Part shown: in pieces, positions 51,601 to 55,904 of the stretch | Position numbering within the stretch: position 1 is the stretch's first letter | Layout of the letters: each line of letters begins with the position of its first letter | Source: Roseiflexaceae bacterium | Lineage (GTDB): Bacteria > Chloroflexota > Chloroflexia > Chloroflexales > Roseiflexaceae | DNA: 56,259 bases | Assembly (NCBI GenBank): GCA_947450095.1 | Contig: CANFUF010000008.1 | Location: 1-56,259 of the forward strand | Reading direction: 5' to 3' | Program-made: the position numbers and the translations under genes | The notes under the pieces: generated by a model | What the model was told of the DNA's origin: nothing | What the model saw: the letters and a program-made list of their open reading frames with translations, nothing else | The model's database searches: none

Positions 51601-54600
51601 CTCGATACCAAAAGTGCGCTTACGCTGGCCGCCGGACAATTCAGTGGGCTAACTACCGCTGAAGCCAGCCGCATGACCTTTGGGCTACGGGTACGTGACA
51701 GCCTAGGGAATGAATCATTGACGAACCTGCCATCAGTGTATGTCGATGCGCCCACCACCCCAGACTACACGTTGATGAACAGCACCGAGCCAACCTACCG
51801 CGGCTTTGTCAACAATGGCTGTGCAGCCCTCGGTGAAGATCGCCGTCCAGGACTAAACAACATCCAACGCTTTGCCATGACGTGGGATAGTGAGGCGATT
51901 CGTCTGAACTGGCAGGGCGCAAACTGGGATTACGACGGCGACCTGTTTATCTACCTCGATACTATTCCCGGCGGCACCGTCAAGGCCTATCGCCCAACTA
52001 GTTATACCCAAAGCATCACCAATAGTGTGGCGCTGGGTGAGTCATTCATTACCTTGCCCATCAACATGGCTGTACGGAGCACGGGGTCGACGAGTAGCGT
52101 CAAAGATTATGTCAATAATTTCCAGACAGCGCTCAGCCAAAGCCGCCAAGGCAACCGAGCAGGGACCATATCTGGTGGTGCCGACTACGTCATTCACGTC
52201 AAAGACAGTACCACGGCCAGTATTTTGCGCTGGAATGGCAGCGACTGGGTCGACACAAACGTCACCCCCACCTACCGCTATGTGAATGAACTAGGCATCG
52301 AACAGACCGATATCCGGGCCTTGTTCAGTTCAATTGGCTATGTGGTTGGCCAACCCTTAGGTGTGGTGGCATTTGCAACCACCCCGACCAAATTCATGCC
52401 ATGGACCTCATTCCCCACCACCAACCCTATTCGCACCGAGCAGGGCACTAACCCAATTGCCATTACTCCCATGCTCAATGGCTTTGGGTGGAGTAATTTG
52501 AATGCAGGCGTCTGCCCCAAAACAGCCGCCCTCAATCCAGATACGACCCAGGTCATCACGTCACTTACCAGTACACCAAACGGGGTCTTTAATCGTGCCC
52601 TGGCCGATAGTTTCACCAATACCGAACCCGATGCAATCAGTCAAATCATCGAGGATACCGCAGCCATTTGTAGCCGATTAACTAACAACAATTGGTGTAA
52701 TACCATTACGCAACTGAACACGGTCAGCAATACCGGCTCTGGTCTGCTTGATACACTTGCAGGAGCACTTGCCAGCGACCAAGACCCGGTAGTGGGCAAT
52801 AACTCAGTTGTCACCTACACGTTGACGATACAGAACCCCACCAACAAACCAACGCGGGCCATTTATGGCATCGTACAAACCTATGGGGGGATCTGGTTAA
52901 CCAATCAAAACAGTACCGGCACACCAGCGACAGCGATTATTGGTGGCGGGAATTACGATTACCACACGATTACCGCAAGCAATTTGCGTGACTACCAAGT
53001 CATTAGGATTGCTCCAATGGCAGCCAATAGCAGTCAAACACTGACGTTGCAGGCCAGAATCGACCCCTCCAAAGCCCAACCAACCGACAGCGATCGCCTC
53101 AAGACCAGTAGCATCGCCAAAATCGAAGTACGCTTGACCGATGATAGCACCGGCACCACTCCGGACAACATCAACATCGCCCGTACCATTGAATGGCTCA
53201 ATGCGGCAGTCGCCATCGACAGTAGTGCCCCTGAACGGGTCACCCCCGACACCCAGACCATCGTGAAACGTGGTGCGGTTACGATTACCGGCGGGCTCAG
53301 TGACGCCTCTAGCGTTCCTGCAGTCACCCTCGAGTATTACACCAACGTGAATGCGAACCGCATCCCGATTAGTTGTGGTGCGTCGGTACTCGGACGCTGG
53401 TCATGCCCCGTCACCGTACCGAACGGCGTCAGTAGTCTGTCATACCGTGTCCGCGCCAGTGACGTCTACAATCAACAAAGCCAATGGAGCCCCTGGTATA
53501 ACGCGATTGTTGATGTGACGGCACCGTCATTTAGCTTTACCCCACAAACGACCAGTATGTTTGCAGCAGCCTATGTCGGTGGCAGTGCAATCAACCTCGG
53601 TGGCATCGTATCTGACACCAACAGTGTCGCCACCATCAAAGTGTGTGACGAAAGCCAGGCGGTTTGTGACTTCGGTACCACCACCAACCCCACCACCGTG
53701 CAGTCCGTGATTAGCAATACGGTAACCCTCGCAAAAGAAGTGACGGCCCAACCCTGTGCTGCCACGGAATTTGCGAGCTATACCATGTTGCCCAACACCA
53801 TTAGCACCGCCGCCCCCCAAGCGCGCGTAGGCAGTCTCACCGTCGATGTCAACGCCACATCACTGGCCGCAAACGAACTCAATCTGTGGTTGCAATCACC
53901 GTCAGGCACACTGACACCGCTGATGACCTCAGTGCGCTCGGGCATGGTGAATTTCAATAGCCAATTTAGTGATAGTGCTAGCACCACCACCGCCAGCCTC
54001 ATCGGTACCACATCAATAACTGGCACGGCGACCTTGGTGAAGCCCGATGGCTTGTTGTCACGCTTCGGTGGCGAACCAGTCAACGGCACCTGGCAACTAC
54101 TGGCCTGTGATCGCAACGAAAACAGCACCCGTACCACGATTAATCAATGGAAAATCACATTGACGAGTAGTGGCAACACGGTCAGCAACAATGCCCCCTG
54201 GACGTATACGGTCAAAAACACGGCCAATATCGATAACCAAATGCGGGTACTGAAGCTGTACGCCCTCGACAATTACAACAACCTGAGCCCGGCAACAGTG
54301 GTGGCATTGACCGTCGATACCGTCGCACCAAGCGTAACCGTATCACAGCTGGCAAATTCGCTCCTGCCCGGATCGCAAGCGACATTGTTCCAAGGAACCC
54401 TCAGTGATGGCGGGAGTATCAATGGCATCAATGCGAACATTTATGATAGTAGTAAATTGGTACAAACCATCAATATCACCACGCAATCGGCACAGAGCCA
54501 AACCCTGGCACGGATGAATTATCTACAAGGGCGGGCAGCGGTGAATTACACCTGGCAGCTCCCCATCAATGCCGGCACCTTGGCACCAGGCACATACCGT

Positions 54601-55893
54601 GTACAGTTTGTGGCCACTGACGTAGCGGGCAACCAACGCACCACAGATGCCTATACATTTACCGTGACGCAACCAACGGCACCATCATTACAGACCATCC
54701 AGATGCCCGCCACCCATCAACAAAACACCTTTGCCTTGCAATACGTGGTCGATACCGGCAGCGGCCCTACCACGGTTGTATCGACGGTTGCCCTCGATGG
54801 AAATGTCAACGCGCTGTCATCTGACACGACCTTACAAATGTGGGATAGCAGTGGTGTTGCCGACAGCACGGCCCAAGCCCAAATCCCCACGAACCTGCAA
54901 AACACGCAGTTACGCCAACTCGAGATGAATAATCATCTCGCCGCAGCCCTCAACAACAACGGCACCCTGACGACGTGGGCACTGCAAAACAGCAACACGG
55001 TTGTCGTCACACCACTATCCAATGTCGCGCAATTTGCGTTGGGGGATAGTAGCAACCAACACCTGCTGACGTTGTCAAGCACCGGCGTCATTACCGACTA
55101 CACCCCGGCCGGAGCCACAACGGTAGCGATTACCGATGCCGTCGCGATTGCGGCAGGCACCACCCACAACTTGGCAATTATCAAGACAGGTAAACTTGCC
55201 GCATGGGGTGGCACCAATAGTAATGGTGAAACCACCATCCCCGACAGTGCCATCATGGGTATCAGCCAAATCGCCGCCGGAGATGGATTCAGCCTAGCCC
55301 TTAAGTCCAATGGTCGGCTGATTGCCTGGGGCAAAAACGACCTCGGACAAACCACTGTGCCAGTAACGGCAACCACTGGTATTGCGCAAATAGCCACTGG
55401 CGACAAGCACGGTCTGGCTCTGCGCGCCGATGGGGTCGTAGTTGCCTGGGGTGATAATAGCCGAGGGCAAACCACCATCCCGGTAGCAGTCACCGATGCC
55501 ATCTACATTGCGGCTAACGCCGATAGTAGCGCCGCAGTCACTCGTGACGGCAAACTCTATGTATGGGGCGCCACCCAGAGTGTCGAGAGCTGTTGTTATG
55601 GCACGACGACAGTTGCACTCAATGGGACGCAGATACTGACCAACCAAGTCGCGAGTAACATTACTCAATCAAACAACCTACCAGCCAGCCTCGATCTGGT
55701 GCGTACGAGTAATCAATTTACTGGGCTCTTACCAGGGAGGCGCTACAAATACACGCTCACGGTGAGCAATAGCGCCGGGAGTGCGACATACTCCGGGACG
55801 TTTACCCCGACCCAGAGTTATGACAAACTCTACCTACCGTTCTTAACGAATACTGACGGTGCGACTGCGGTCAACACCACGAGTGGAAAGTAA
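33643..55893 (+). CDS. Giant multidomain surface protein (7416 residues) with nested LamG and discoidin domains
   Basis: The start at 33643 follows AAAAGGTGG; MASKYPKF begins a membrane anchor. Order: TM1 (8-29), an extracytoplasmic LppX/LolA-like domain (to ~265), TM2 and TM3 (277-325), a thrombospondin-3 calcium cluster (399-590), an AT-rich unassigned block with a hydrophobic stretch (1215-1296), and a second calcium cluster (1550-1676). About eleven LamG-like domains follow, with four F5/8C discoidin domains, Ig-like domains, an LVIVD-like propeller (~5340-5690), a CBM9/DOMON-like module, a DUF11-like module, a P-domain and a seven-blade RCC1 propeller near the end. It is one unbroken frame. 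No LPXTG or catalytic motif was found. Likely role: adhesion or glycan binding at the cell surface, by inference from domains. Confidence 0.93.
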   Translation: MASKYPKFIALSLVLMLVISGIAYFVMLTAQNYTPLARMKNAQDVAKMSGEYQFRTDIDQVSGYAPSITNYGRESRHDQLVVEGTISESTQTSTMTISNANGVMLEVRRERGQTYARRPGTGWQRAASNSTAQINTLSYLAGMTNAKVVGSDGNSFDFGFDGNAFATHFARLLSADAAHGIKYSDEWYSIAQSNQFKEANGDGNLTLDSDGLPKNMTLNLTMPGNNNNGTVQTSIKTSFFAYARTGLALKKVLNNPFTIVGNLLGTDTSAVKTVLFSLLAILAVTMVGVLVHLFRTRLYLPVTLLALGMLVFQPFSNIPRSYAATSQGSDPTPVPNSTTPSKPEVTFNPLVSPLQQMGTVVLPSAGTTTANDTVVVSGSQSRSLTTRDASATEICNTADTADADSDGLNNYLECVNGSDPNIADTDKDGLSDGEEIANKGDPVKTDTDGDGLTDKDEFTLGTALDKPDTDGDGLNDFAEVQLGTDPLNTDSDLDGLSDFVEVATYTQYPGSTNKFYTNPLKSDTNGDGLSDLFECPLKSVLSNNDVNNFVAGPDTNCADTNGDKIPDFITFDNDGDGVTDSADSLPSVNDTTIYTESNPYLLKIQNTATTVQPLTIDFQIRPTDNLLYANNAIYDWPSNDKEGQVTRVRDTTFQSMYNSQDAKSKNGDIKVTAMLEIKIPISNTQYGNLPVTSCSNYVPITTTLQLNSNDINSCINMEKTKSYGISVNWSHDNNGKELKNSVTLGLPLTAIYDANNTITSYSAQAYYETSVQPWVANHEIRLKWDVSSIQDYCPRANCEAKDRIEYYSTLQSYYSGFKVISINATESYGAKAVVIYEDSSKTSVTDPTKRRLAIIKAHNYLNAAFVKTPFLTIDGSDTSKSIPVIFDNIKNQSSPITSTVKDATKIIVNSYATSLEIVKINSDIETKILNGINKTTCKNSTEISCSPAMIIANENTERSTSLKSNKSIDFADTAKSVTRGVTGLIYKLDTDGKWQVTTSDDYEPEISAVQRVSDQSTINNTKLTAAQLAKVNQGYIFATITSFLEPQVATYSVTDIGDLLTNINASSFVNSTVTTTWSDAFKSLYTKFQSSINASISGTTNTINPASFVNTYKKGTSGTSFETNTGELEVALTATTLANTSSFSTEKKFIKENSRSLVATAKLAKGVIQTAMVAYKIIDIKTVGNLGLFKTIAAKVSGFVDKAEKAAATASKGAKFLKFLGPALGIGLALAVGIMAAMNAENSYQVGNAIGSMIGQILAIILIAVISNIPGIGQIFGAVMAILDGIAAAACAGLSEKDKRSTASKWLCGGATGILANLLTPYASNIYVDPDDDWSRYRKTESTTPIIENTAMGFRVGNGMINGVTVTDYIEKMPFPSSWQALFYAWQWEGLDLRNVASNYNLSSSKNNTAISLGNQRSAWVRNNDSVAYKDGDKTYSWRKVAGTFNFTTRFTKDLTGINRVMPDLYLNQAFQAPQQTCISIFIPWPLPVCYLETFTAKPKPLNLNDTSKTRYDILPATIDEFVEMQPKDSGYTFKWSPLTAEPPFPVFKDADNDGLSNDQEIIYHTHDNAYDTDGDGISDNREVAIGTNPALPDSDNDGLTDDLELQMKTNPLMPDSDGDGLLDGEEVMHVEKGIRVGGWEVTYAIINNVPQTTWISSDPLQADADGDHISDLREKVLGWSPYAKNNGDIMTASGSVREALLPTIQVGFDNNSISTAFSSSGFVSSNLQCVNTSALTTTITCPTVTTTTDRTLPNSTTMNPYVTLASTQSLDVGNGPQSNFDSQFTLAAWLKPSATTSTKLIINRAGLLNTSYTSTGAAQVQLTTTKGTYTLTTADGVLPTGSWKHLAVTYGNQALVVYVDGVEVGRAAVAGNLSTTPTQKLILGNGYAGGIDDIAVYQVALRAGEITQLKNGALAGGNDLVVKPGDRLITTITQANKLTGRSIQGYSTISSVSGANGFQSDQIKTASLNPNASTSFDSTVTVPGAQNLSTTPSTYANSCVYAGNELCAKFDEALSMPSTPATAKFTDLSSQSNDLTCTSSLECPEYKADGSWTFNKSTLRVNTNAAVGNAISAHDFTIAAWVRPEGQATTLRTIVNSSNTNALMQVALANERPQFSMGSETALVASNALPIGSWSHVLYTFAAGKRSIYVNGVIVATDTSTIAYPGSFGVLNVGKDAGINSFNGSLRDLQIYSNALNLRQITALANACEDPQLIGCMPLSGSTNDMSIYGAEQGSVLSNAGSNGVLTSSATMPVGYAKLISDHDFTMVAKVKLGNTTANQTIMQTATAVGSGNQFKVATNGASVTTLSVGTLSLTAGSALVAGSTYVIAARYQAGLWTLRVDSANGSNLQTTSNSNTGMTLRQAQEPISIGQSGMTINNIRIYRTAVSDTTLAAVARNVLFGTLSVALNNPPVSDQLQISVDARGKVINPDANFERIRGNCEAAVVCLPFAESNAEAPMPRIPAQTITVAGKATTYPIATQSSNYTGNPYPATNIIDGKMDNISSTTGGSGTVNPWVEIDLGSAQPIQNVVVLHTGTVNVLQDSGALVFLGNGTTTPFGSTIATNKTNAVNWKMLGCDNQDTTCTAISSNYDKVNFAAQSGVYPSARYIRIQLNGTKILQLREVTINDNAIRKTACTMDASCPTISNGGTNFTTGKHIALDAQVSKATFEGDKNFTVMTWVRFNAVPATSDQWIIRDRSDVATANSQLNIGMRNTKLYFGYYANDLAGTTTLQPNTWYHVAFVKDGTTRSIYLNGQLEAKDPLPTVAGLISAREMFIGEMDTSASSLNGTLRDFQIHNTVLNITATGLTADIAKAATTNAFELQVPFDEPAVSTQFSDVLTTGLSLNCLSATDCPLSGQPGRDDRAVHFDGGQGLRFNPNTNTGAYVDYINKTYNPNYTISMWVRPSAYGTWLLGNDTITQKLRVGINKDGYLSYEQGRDFNSNAITAQNNATIKWPAAPLLSSQKLPLNSWSHITVSTTDNAEYVYVNGVMNSRGVAPVLAMTGSSVQSNVALVTGKINSPKTNNTTDAIEYSDSIRKGYTFNTTSKIISLGNSHPLNGYTNFTIGMWIKPSTIGVKHYLLGSSGDFVLWIDTANKLNYALTTSTDSNYSVRSAGNSTTFAANTWYYISMVLDASKPAGQQLQFQITPESGTTTTSYASWSGYMLDDGACNLTIGYICTNDGNTSQFNGTIANFIIAPRAFSASELTSLRTEPLDASKYGATQYTYVNGTLTNTTPAFKDPITAVAGSTTLSTIGLRHTIVTNPLSTTSVNVPTVITETIALANSKSTTVSGYTLGATRTISLGKSRPLNGATSATIGMWVKPTNIATNGNSYLLSSSGDYQFQMGTDGVLNFALATSTNVPAWAWTNTGIKFTSDKWQYFSMVLDANEPDANKKLTFRIDQTDGTNVQTKYYAATGYITDNGTCDLLLGASCTDIYGRKAFTGSIGNVFITPRALSEAELATLRSEPLTLANARKYGNADAPAPTVNLAETFAGDLDELHISPIATTAASTVQADMKQAPSWNLTFEESLNLNRTELGGDNKSKIVQINAVTLPNDVPGRAGINRFSYAASCDTPEISNVDCPVGNTTGMAGSASIFNGKTTMLQVANGTTLIDEIKDGGTIQLMIKPDNLIDTQTVLDYGDINGSSTFKIQIVAGKIKITFGNQTFTATTALSPNWNQVAFSFGTTGFKYFQNGTEDTGSGIAPFFSGATVTASSLNTTNAVKYDAANILDGNANTYNHTKYEVKPWVLIDLGSQKDVGATKCSINADPYAFLQCISSINNTFTITNRSNTVNSTGTTIPSIDVAKRLAGATIYATNSINGKDNPVKFTAGTPFSFPRDTKARYLRIELPGANFLNIAEIRNNAPTGFDSSFSGVNKDTQISQSSTLLVNNTASNIIDGDINTYNLTNSEAQPWVEIDLGSSKEIGDLLIKNRWQTYDDNDPYENIVADVGSRMNGAIIFASNTSFGTRKDIAAMKTSAGVNGWRNIGCNDQAATCTSYAPIMRVGFPTGFTARYLRIQLPGTNFLHIAEVSNILKFNTELGYKLRIGGKISGSNLSEMFQGGIDEITFTPSTLAPAKVFRIARSQFSQAMTKTDIASVTIDAEPPVVSITNPNYVARLPQQFVINTSDVSSYVANVTATITSTRDTSGNIINTAQNTAISVPACIDATGGSAYCPTFGLSQVATVAIEGKYGLSTTASDIVGNVGSAQSTILVDTTPPTATLIRPSGTYKTSWPPNQNIPELTLQLSASDPVLTNSGNSAGSGVKSLSVNLKDAAGRVINKTASIPATLNAGVWTATIPVPFGNPSGFYQVGAIVTDNVGNQSNEIMVADANGMIEVDASAPRDVISYPSPYNPDNYFVGNQTITGRISDIGDGRTALQQGLRIRLDFEAPDGAQAFDNRADSRYNTSCSTCPVIAPDGSSSNKIARFNIDNSATAQQSLTVANAATVLTGTFSIALMAKINDVGTLISTGVASNPRLRIQVSKVGSAFQVTAKKGNASVATPATLNSNTWYYFIYSEYREGTTSSISLAYGGNLATLTTVTATYTGALPPVQPDITIGAMQSSAGNSAKEDFFRGYIDDVLLSPSQLVAEDLIGKALAQGSGTQRHLTRLAIDDDGYTGNDHLTDSVDFYMPMNQSSFPLVDAINGLRSSRCTADTTVAPSTCPILSDGFASNAVLAQRSSDGIKTDYQLQTSATTAKSMALRFKIGVDATSGLLAWLQAPSSSDSLAMQIGYDKDLQSVTVRINDKNATLLATSEATTAINDNNWHAMVITSTGSGANEQVSVYIDGTLVVNKTIAGHWVNATLGLGALTDVSGYSGRGTATAAAINTASDDLAIFSTALTSANIIDYSFGYSTVYHETFDDGKITSGAITSDDSPYHQPSTIISGDDNLTNVVGTVGSAAIAFDGNDQVIHRDANTLTFAPYNQPWSLSAWVTPKNAGSSASIIKGTLNTYNYELSLIAGQPRFTMAGMSVTGANQLGTSSASHVIVSSDGTTLSMYVNGTSVASTATSIGSNVFTRTPAIIPFSSKSQSSTDGSNAAGNGYDGDLSTYSLTTSEENPYWVMSNPISTAMDNVTIYSRVPGKQLANFTLFVSDTLPDMTSSDRFNLATTASKWSYRMNGNVSDHVTIPLPNGTTGKYVIIIADGANRTIALNDVQITLLPTIKIGTGFNGTIDDVRIYRKALTAEERFRLNAMAWQQSNLTTVDGYTTWSRPAIAGIEVNTSIQSMTVDNNDNSLVAAGERSLWQGTMDTFNPRITATNVNGNYSVNVSDRNLNPQQMATPCGNKLAVNYQLPPSLWFLQNMSVLDGTYNSPTSLTGSCTFASVPELIRTNSQVISTTNALVYGSRYGYVGGINSIAVVDVLAGQRMTKGSVTVAGTVNQLIINAAKTKLYAMSTTGTLNTLTIFDIATNPATPAQLGALAIPSISAGATVAKLGITTNQNGDWYLILADTSTPQKYFSIDVRSPQSPTLVKTTTPSIDTRTAMDMAVQNDLVVVAYGDTGIIIYRVADGGAMNAIQSFNSTGYANKLFFNGNSLAIFSDDEPSNATTTPTSANVLITMNLIASVDSATGQAVLTIPLTETNSYMHSTPIDGDNVNWYRMVDGVPYRPNEFMVLSADVNNPGNQRISIINTAGSDAYLVSDTQLTVTTPVRVATNSQSVAVLARQAAITSLAGYQVSDARLATYACDTLNNCTTVASTVTTTQKLGIDPPLQASVRLINQANAYTTGTQRIYVSGEAPLGISEMSLVSDTTILATIAITGTPTQMERSFDVTLPSGIYTLKAQLKDGQANVITSPAMRTVVDLSAPQIKLIDATIGELLLVNNYFLIRMEICDDVGLDNIQIINTSKDAPPIPYTLKRRSNKSACGVVTDVTAIYNRRATDAQGLPIRIIANDAAGRSTSYATTVIFDTVPPVISDGAVKATINGVVTPLTDGQTVTAISTANLNVGWSKIADASPILLNKLEYTVKTLSSTTNYSATLDTKSALTLAAGQFSGLTTAEASRMTFGLRVRDSLGNESLTNLPSVYVDAPTTPDYTLMNSTEPTYRGFVNNGCAALGEDRRPGLNNIQRFAMTWDSEAIRLNWQGANWDYDGDLFIYLDTIPGGTVKAYRPTSYTQSITNSVALGESFITLPINMAVRSTGSTSSVKDYVNNFQTALSQSRQGNRAGTISGGADYVIHVKDSTTASILRWNGSDWVDTNVTPTYRYVNELGIEQTDIRALFSSIGYVVGQPLGVVAFATTPTKFMPWTSFPTTNPIRTEQGTNPIAITPMLNGFGWSNLNAGVCPKTAALNPDTTQVITSLTSTPNGVFNRALADSFTNTEPDAISQIIEDTAAICSRLTNNNWCNTITQLNTVSNTGSGLLDTLAGALASDQDPVVGNNSVVTYTLTIQNPTNKPTRAIYGIVQTYGGIWLTNQNSTGTPATAIIGGGNYDYHTITASNLRDYQVIRIAPMAANSSQTLTLQARIDPSKAQPTDSDRLKTSSIAKIEVRLTDDSTGTTPDNINIARTIEWLNAAVAIDSSAPERVTPDTQTIVKRGAVTITGGLSDASSVPAVTLEYYTNVNANRIPISCGASVLGRWSCPVTVPNGVSSLSYRVRASDVYNQQSQWSPWYNAIVDVTAPSFSFTPQTTSMFAAAYVGGSAINLGGIVSDTNSVATIKVCDESQAVCDFGTTTNPTTVQSVISNTVTLAKEVTAQPCAATEFASYTMLPNTISTAAPQARVGSLTVDVNATSLAANELNLWLQSPSGTLTPLMTSVRSGMVNFNSQFSDSASTTTASLIGTTSITGTATLVKPDGLLSRFGGEPVNGTWQLLACDRNENSTRTTINQWKITLTSSGNTVSNNAPWTYTVKNTANIDNQMRVLKLYALDNYNNLSPATVVALTVDTVAPSVTVSQLANSLLPGSQATLFQGTLSDGGSINGINANIYDSSKLVQTINITTQSAQSQTLARMNYLQGRAAVNYTWQLPINAGTLAPGTYRVQFVATDVAGNQRTTDAYTFTVTQPTAPSLQTIQMPATHQQNTFALQYVVDTGSGPTTVVSTVALDGNVNALSSDTTLQMWDSSGVADSTAQAQIPTNLQNTQLRQLEMNNHLAAALNNNGTLTTWALQNSNTVVVTPLSNVAQFALGDSSNQHLLTLSSTGVITDYTPAGATTVAITDAVAIAAGTTHNLAIIKTGKLAAWGGTNSNGETTIPDSAIMGISQIAAGDGFSLALKSNGRLIAWGKNDLGQTTVPVTATTGIAQIATGDKHGLALRADGVVVAWGDNSRGQTTIPVAVTDAIYIAANADSSAAVTRDGKLYVWGATQSVESCCYGTTTVALNGTQILTNQVASNITQSNNLPASLDLVRTSNQFTGLLPGRRYKYTLTVSNSAGSATYSGTFTPTQSYDKLYLPFLTNTDGATAVNTTSGK
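34837..35412 (+). other. Thrombospondin type-3 calcium-binding cluster 1
   Basis: Eight aspartate-rich loops of the DxDxDGL type in about 190 residues (for example DADSDGL, DTDKDGL, DTDGDGL twice, DSDLDGL, DTNGDGL). Each should bind Ca2+, stiffening the stalk just outside the membrane. Confidence 0.9.
37285..37530 (+). other. Hydrophobic Gly/Ala-rich stretch inside the secreted part
   Basis: Residues about 1215-1296 contain three closely spaced hydrophobic segments: 'FLGPALGIGLALAVGIMAAM', 'AIGSMIGQILAIILIAVI' and 'IFGAVMAILDGIAAAACAGL'. They are long enough to cross a membrane and lie ~900 residues after the N-terminal anchor. Confidence 0.75.
38290..38670 (+). other. Thrombospondin type-3 calcium-binding cluster 2
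   Basis: Five further Dx(D/N)xDG loops (DADNDGL, DTDGDGI, DSDNDGL, DSDGDGL, DADGDHI). It stands at the junction where base composition returns to that of the flanks, before the first LamG-like domain. Confidence 0.88.
41041..41540 (+). other. Discoidin (F5/8C) domain 1
   Basis: Typical start 'NIIDGKMDN', 'PWVEIDLGSAQPIQNVVV', and end 'ARYIRIQLNGTKILQLREV'. It interrupts a LamG-like domain whose first strand (CLPFAESNAEAPMP) lies before it and whose remainder (CTMDASCPTISNGGTNF) resumes after it. Confidence 0.85.
42591..44085 (+). repeat. In-gene tandem duplication of a LamG-containing unit (about 0.72-0.76 kb)
   Basis: The unit begins near Y-V-N-G (42601 and 43321, 720 bp apart) and continues with GYTFNTTSKIISLG / GYTLGATRTISLGKS (42763 and 43522, 759 bp apart), ending in DASKYGA / ANARKYGN. 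The proteins are clearly homologous along the whole unit. The two copies sit between the first part of one LamG domain and its final strands at about 44101-44175. Confidence 0.85.
44774..45756 (+). other. Discoidin (F5/8C) domains 2 and 3 in tandem
   Basis: Domain 2: 'NILDGNANTYN', 'PWVLIDLGSQKDVG', 'ARYLRIELPGANFLNIAEI'. Domain 3: 'NIIDGDINTYN', 'PWVEIDLGSSKEIGDLLI', 'ARYLRIQLPGTNFLHIAEV'. Both lie between the Y-F-Q-N-G strand of a LamG domain and its closing 'FQGGIDEITFTPSTL' strand at 45836 onward. Confidence 0.88.
48731..49149 (+). other. Discoidin (F5/8C) domain 4
   Basis: 'SQSSTDGSNAAGNGYDGDLS', 'YWVMSNPISTAMDNVTIYSR' and 'GKYVIIIADGANRTIALNDV'. It is inserted between 'MYVNGTSVASTATSIGSN' and 'FNGTIDDVRIYRKAL' of one LamG domain. 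Confidence 0.8.
53740..54180 (+). other. Proprotein-convertase P-domain-like module
   Basis: 'ARVGSLTVDVNATSLAANEL', 'LWLQSPSGTLTPLM', 'FGGEPVNGTWQLLACDRNEN' and 'INQWKITLTS' follow the order of a P-domain jelly roll. It is embedded in an Ig-like domain: an opening 'NLGGIVSDTNSVATIKVCDE' and a closing 'RVLKLYALDNYNNLSPATVV' flank it. Confidence 0.8.
54800..55610 (+). other. Seven-blade RCC1-type beta-propeller
   Basis: About seven repeats of ~40 residues. The last four are canonical: 'AAGTTHNLAIIKTGKLAAWG', 'AAGDGFSLALKSNGRLIAWG', 'ATGDKHGLALRADGVVVAWG', 'AANADSSAAVTRDGKLYVWG'. The first three are diverged. An FN3-like domain and the terminal 'YDKLYLPFLTN' follow. Confidence 0.85.
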
Positions 55894-55904
55894 GGAGCAC
55901 CGTC

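Noticed and set aside
33643-55893. Giant gene as a non-ribosomal peptide or polyketide synthase
   Set aside because: No adenylation, condensation, ketosynthase or carrier motifs; secreted-type modules throughout.
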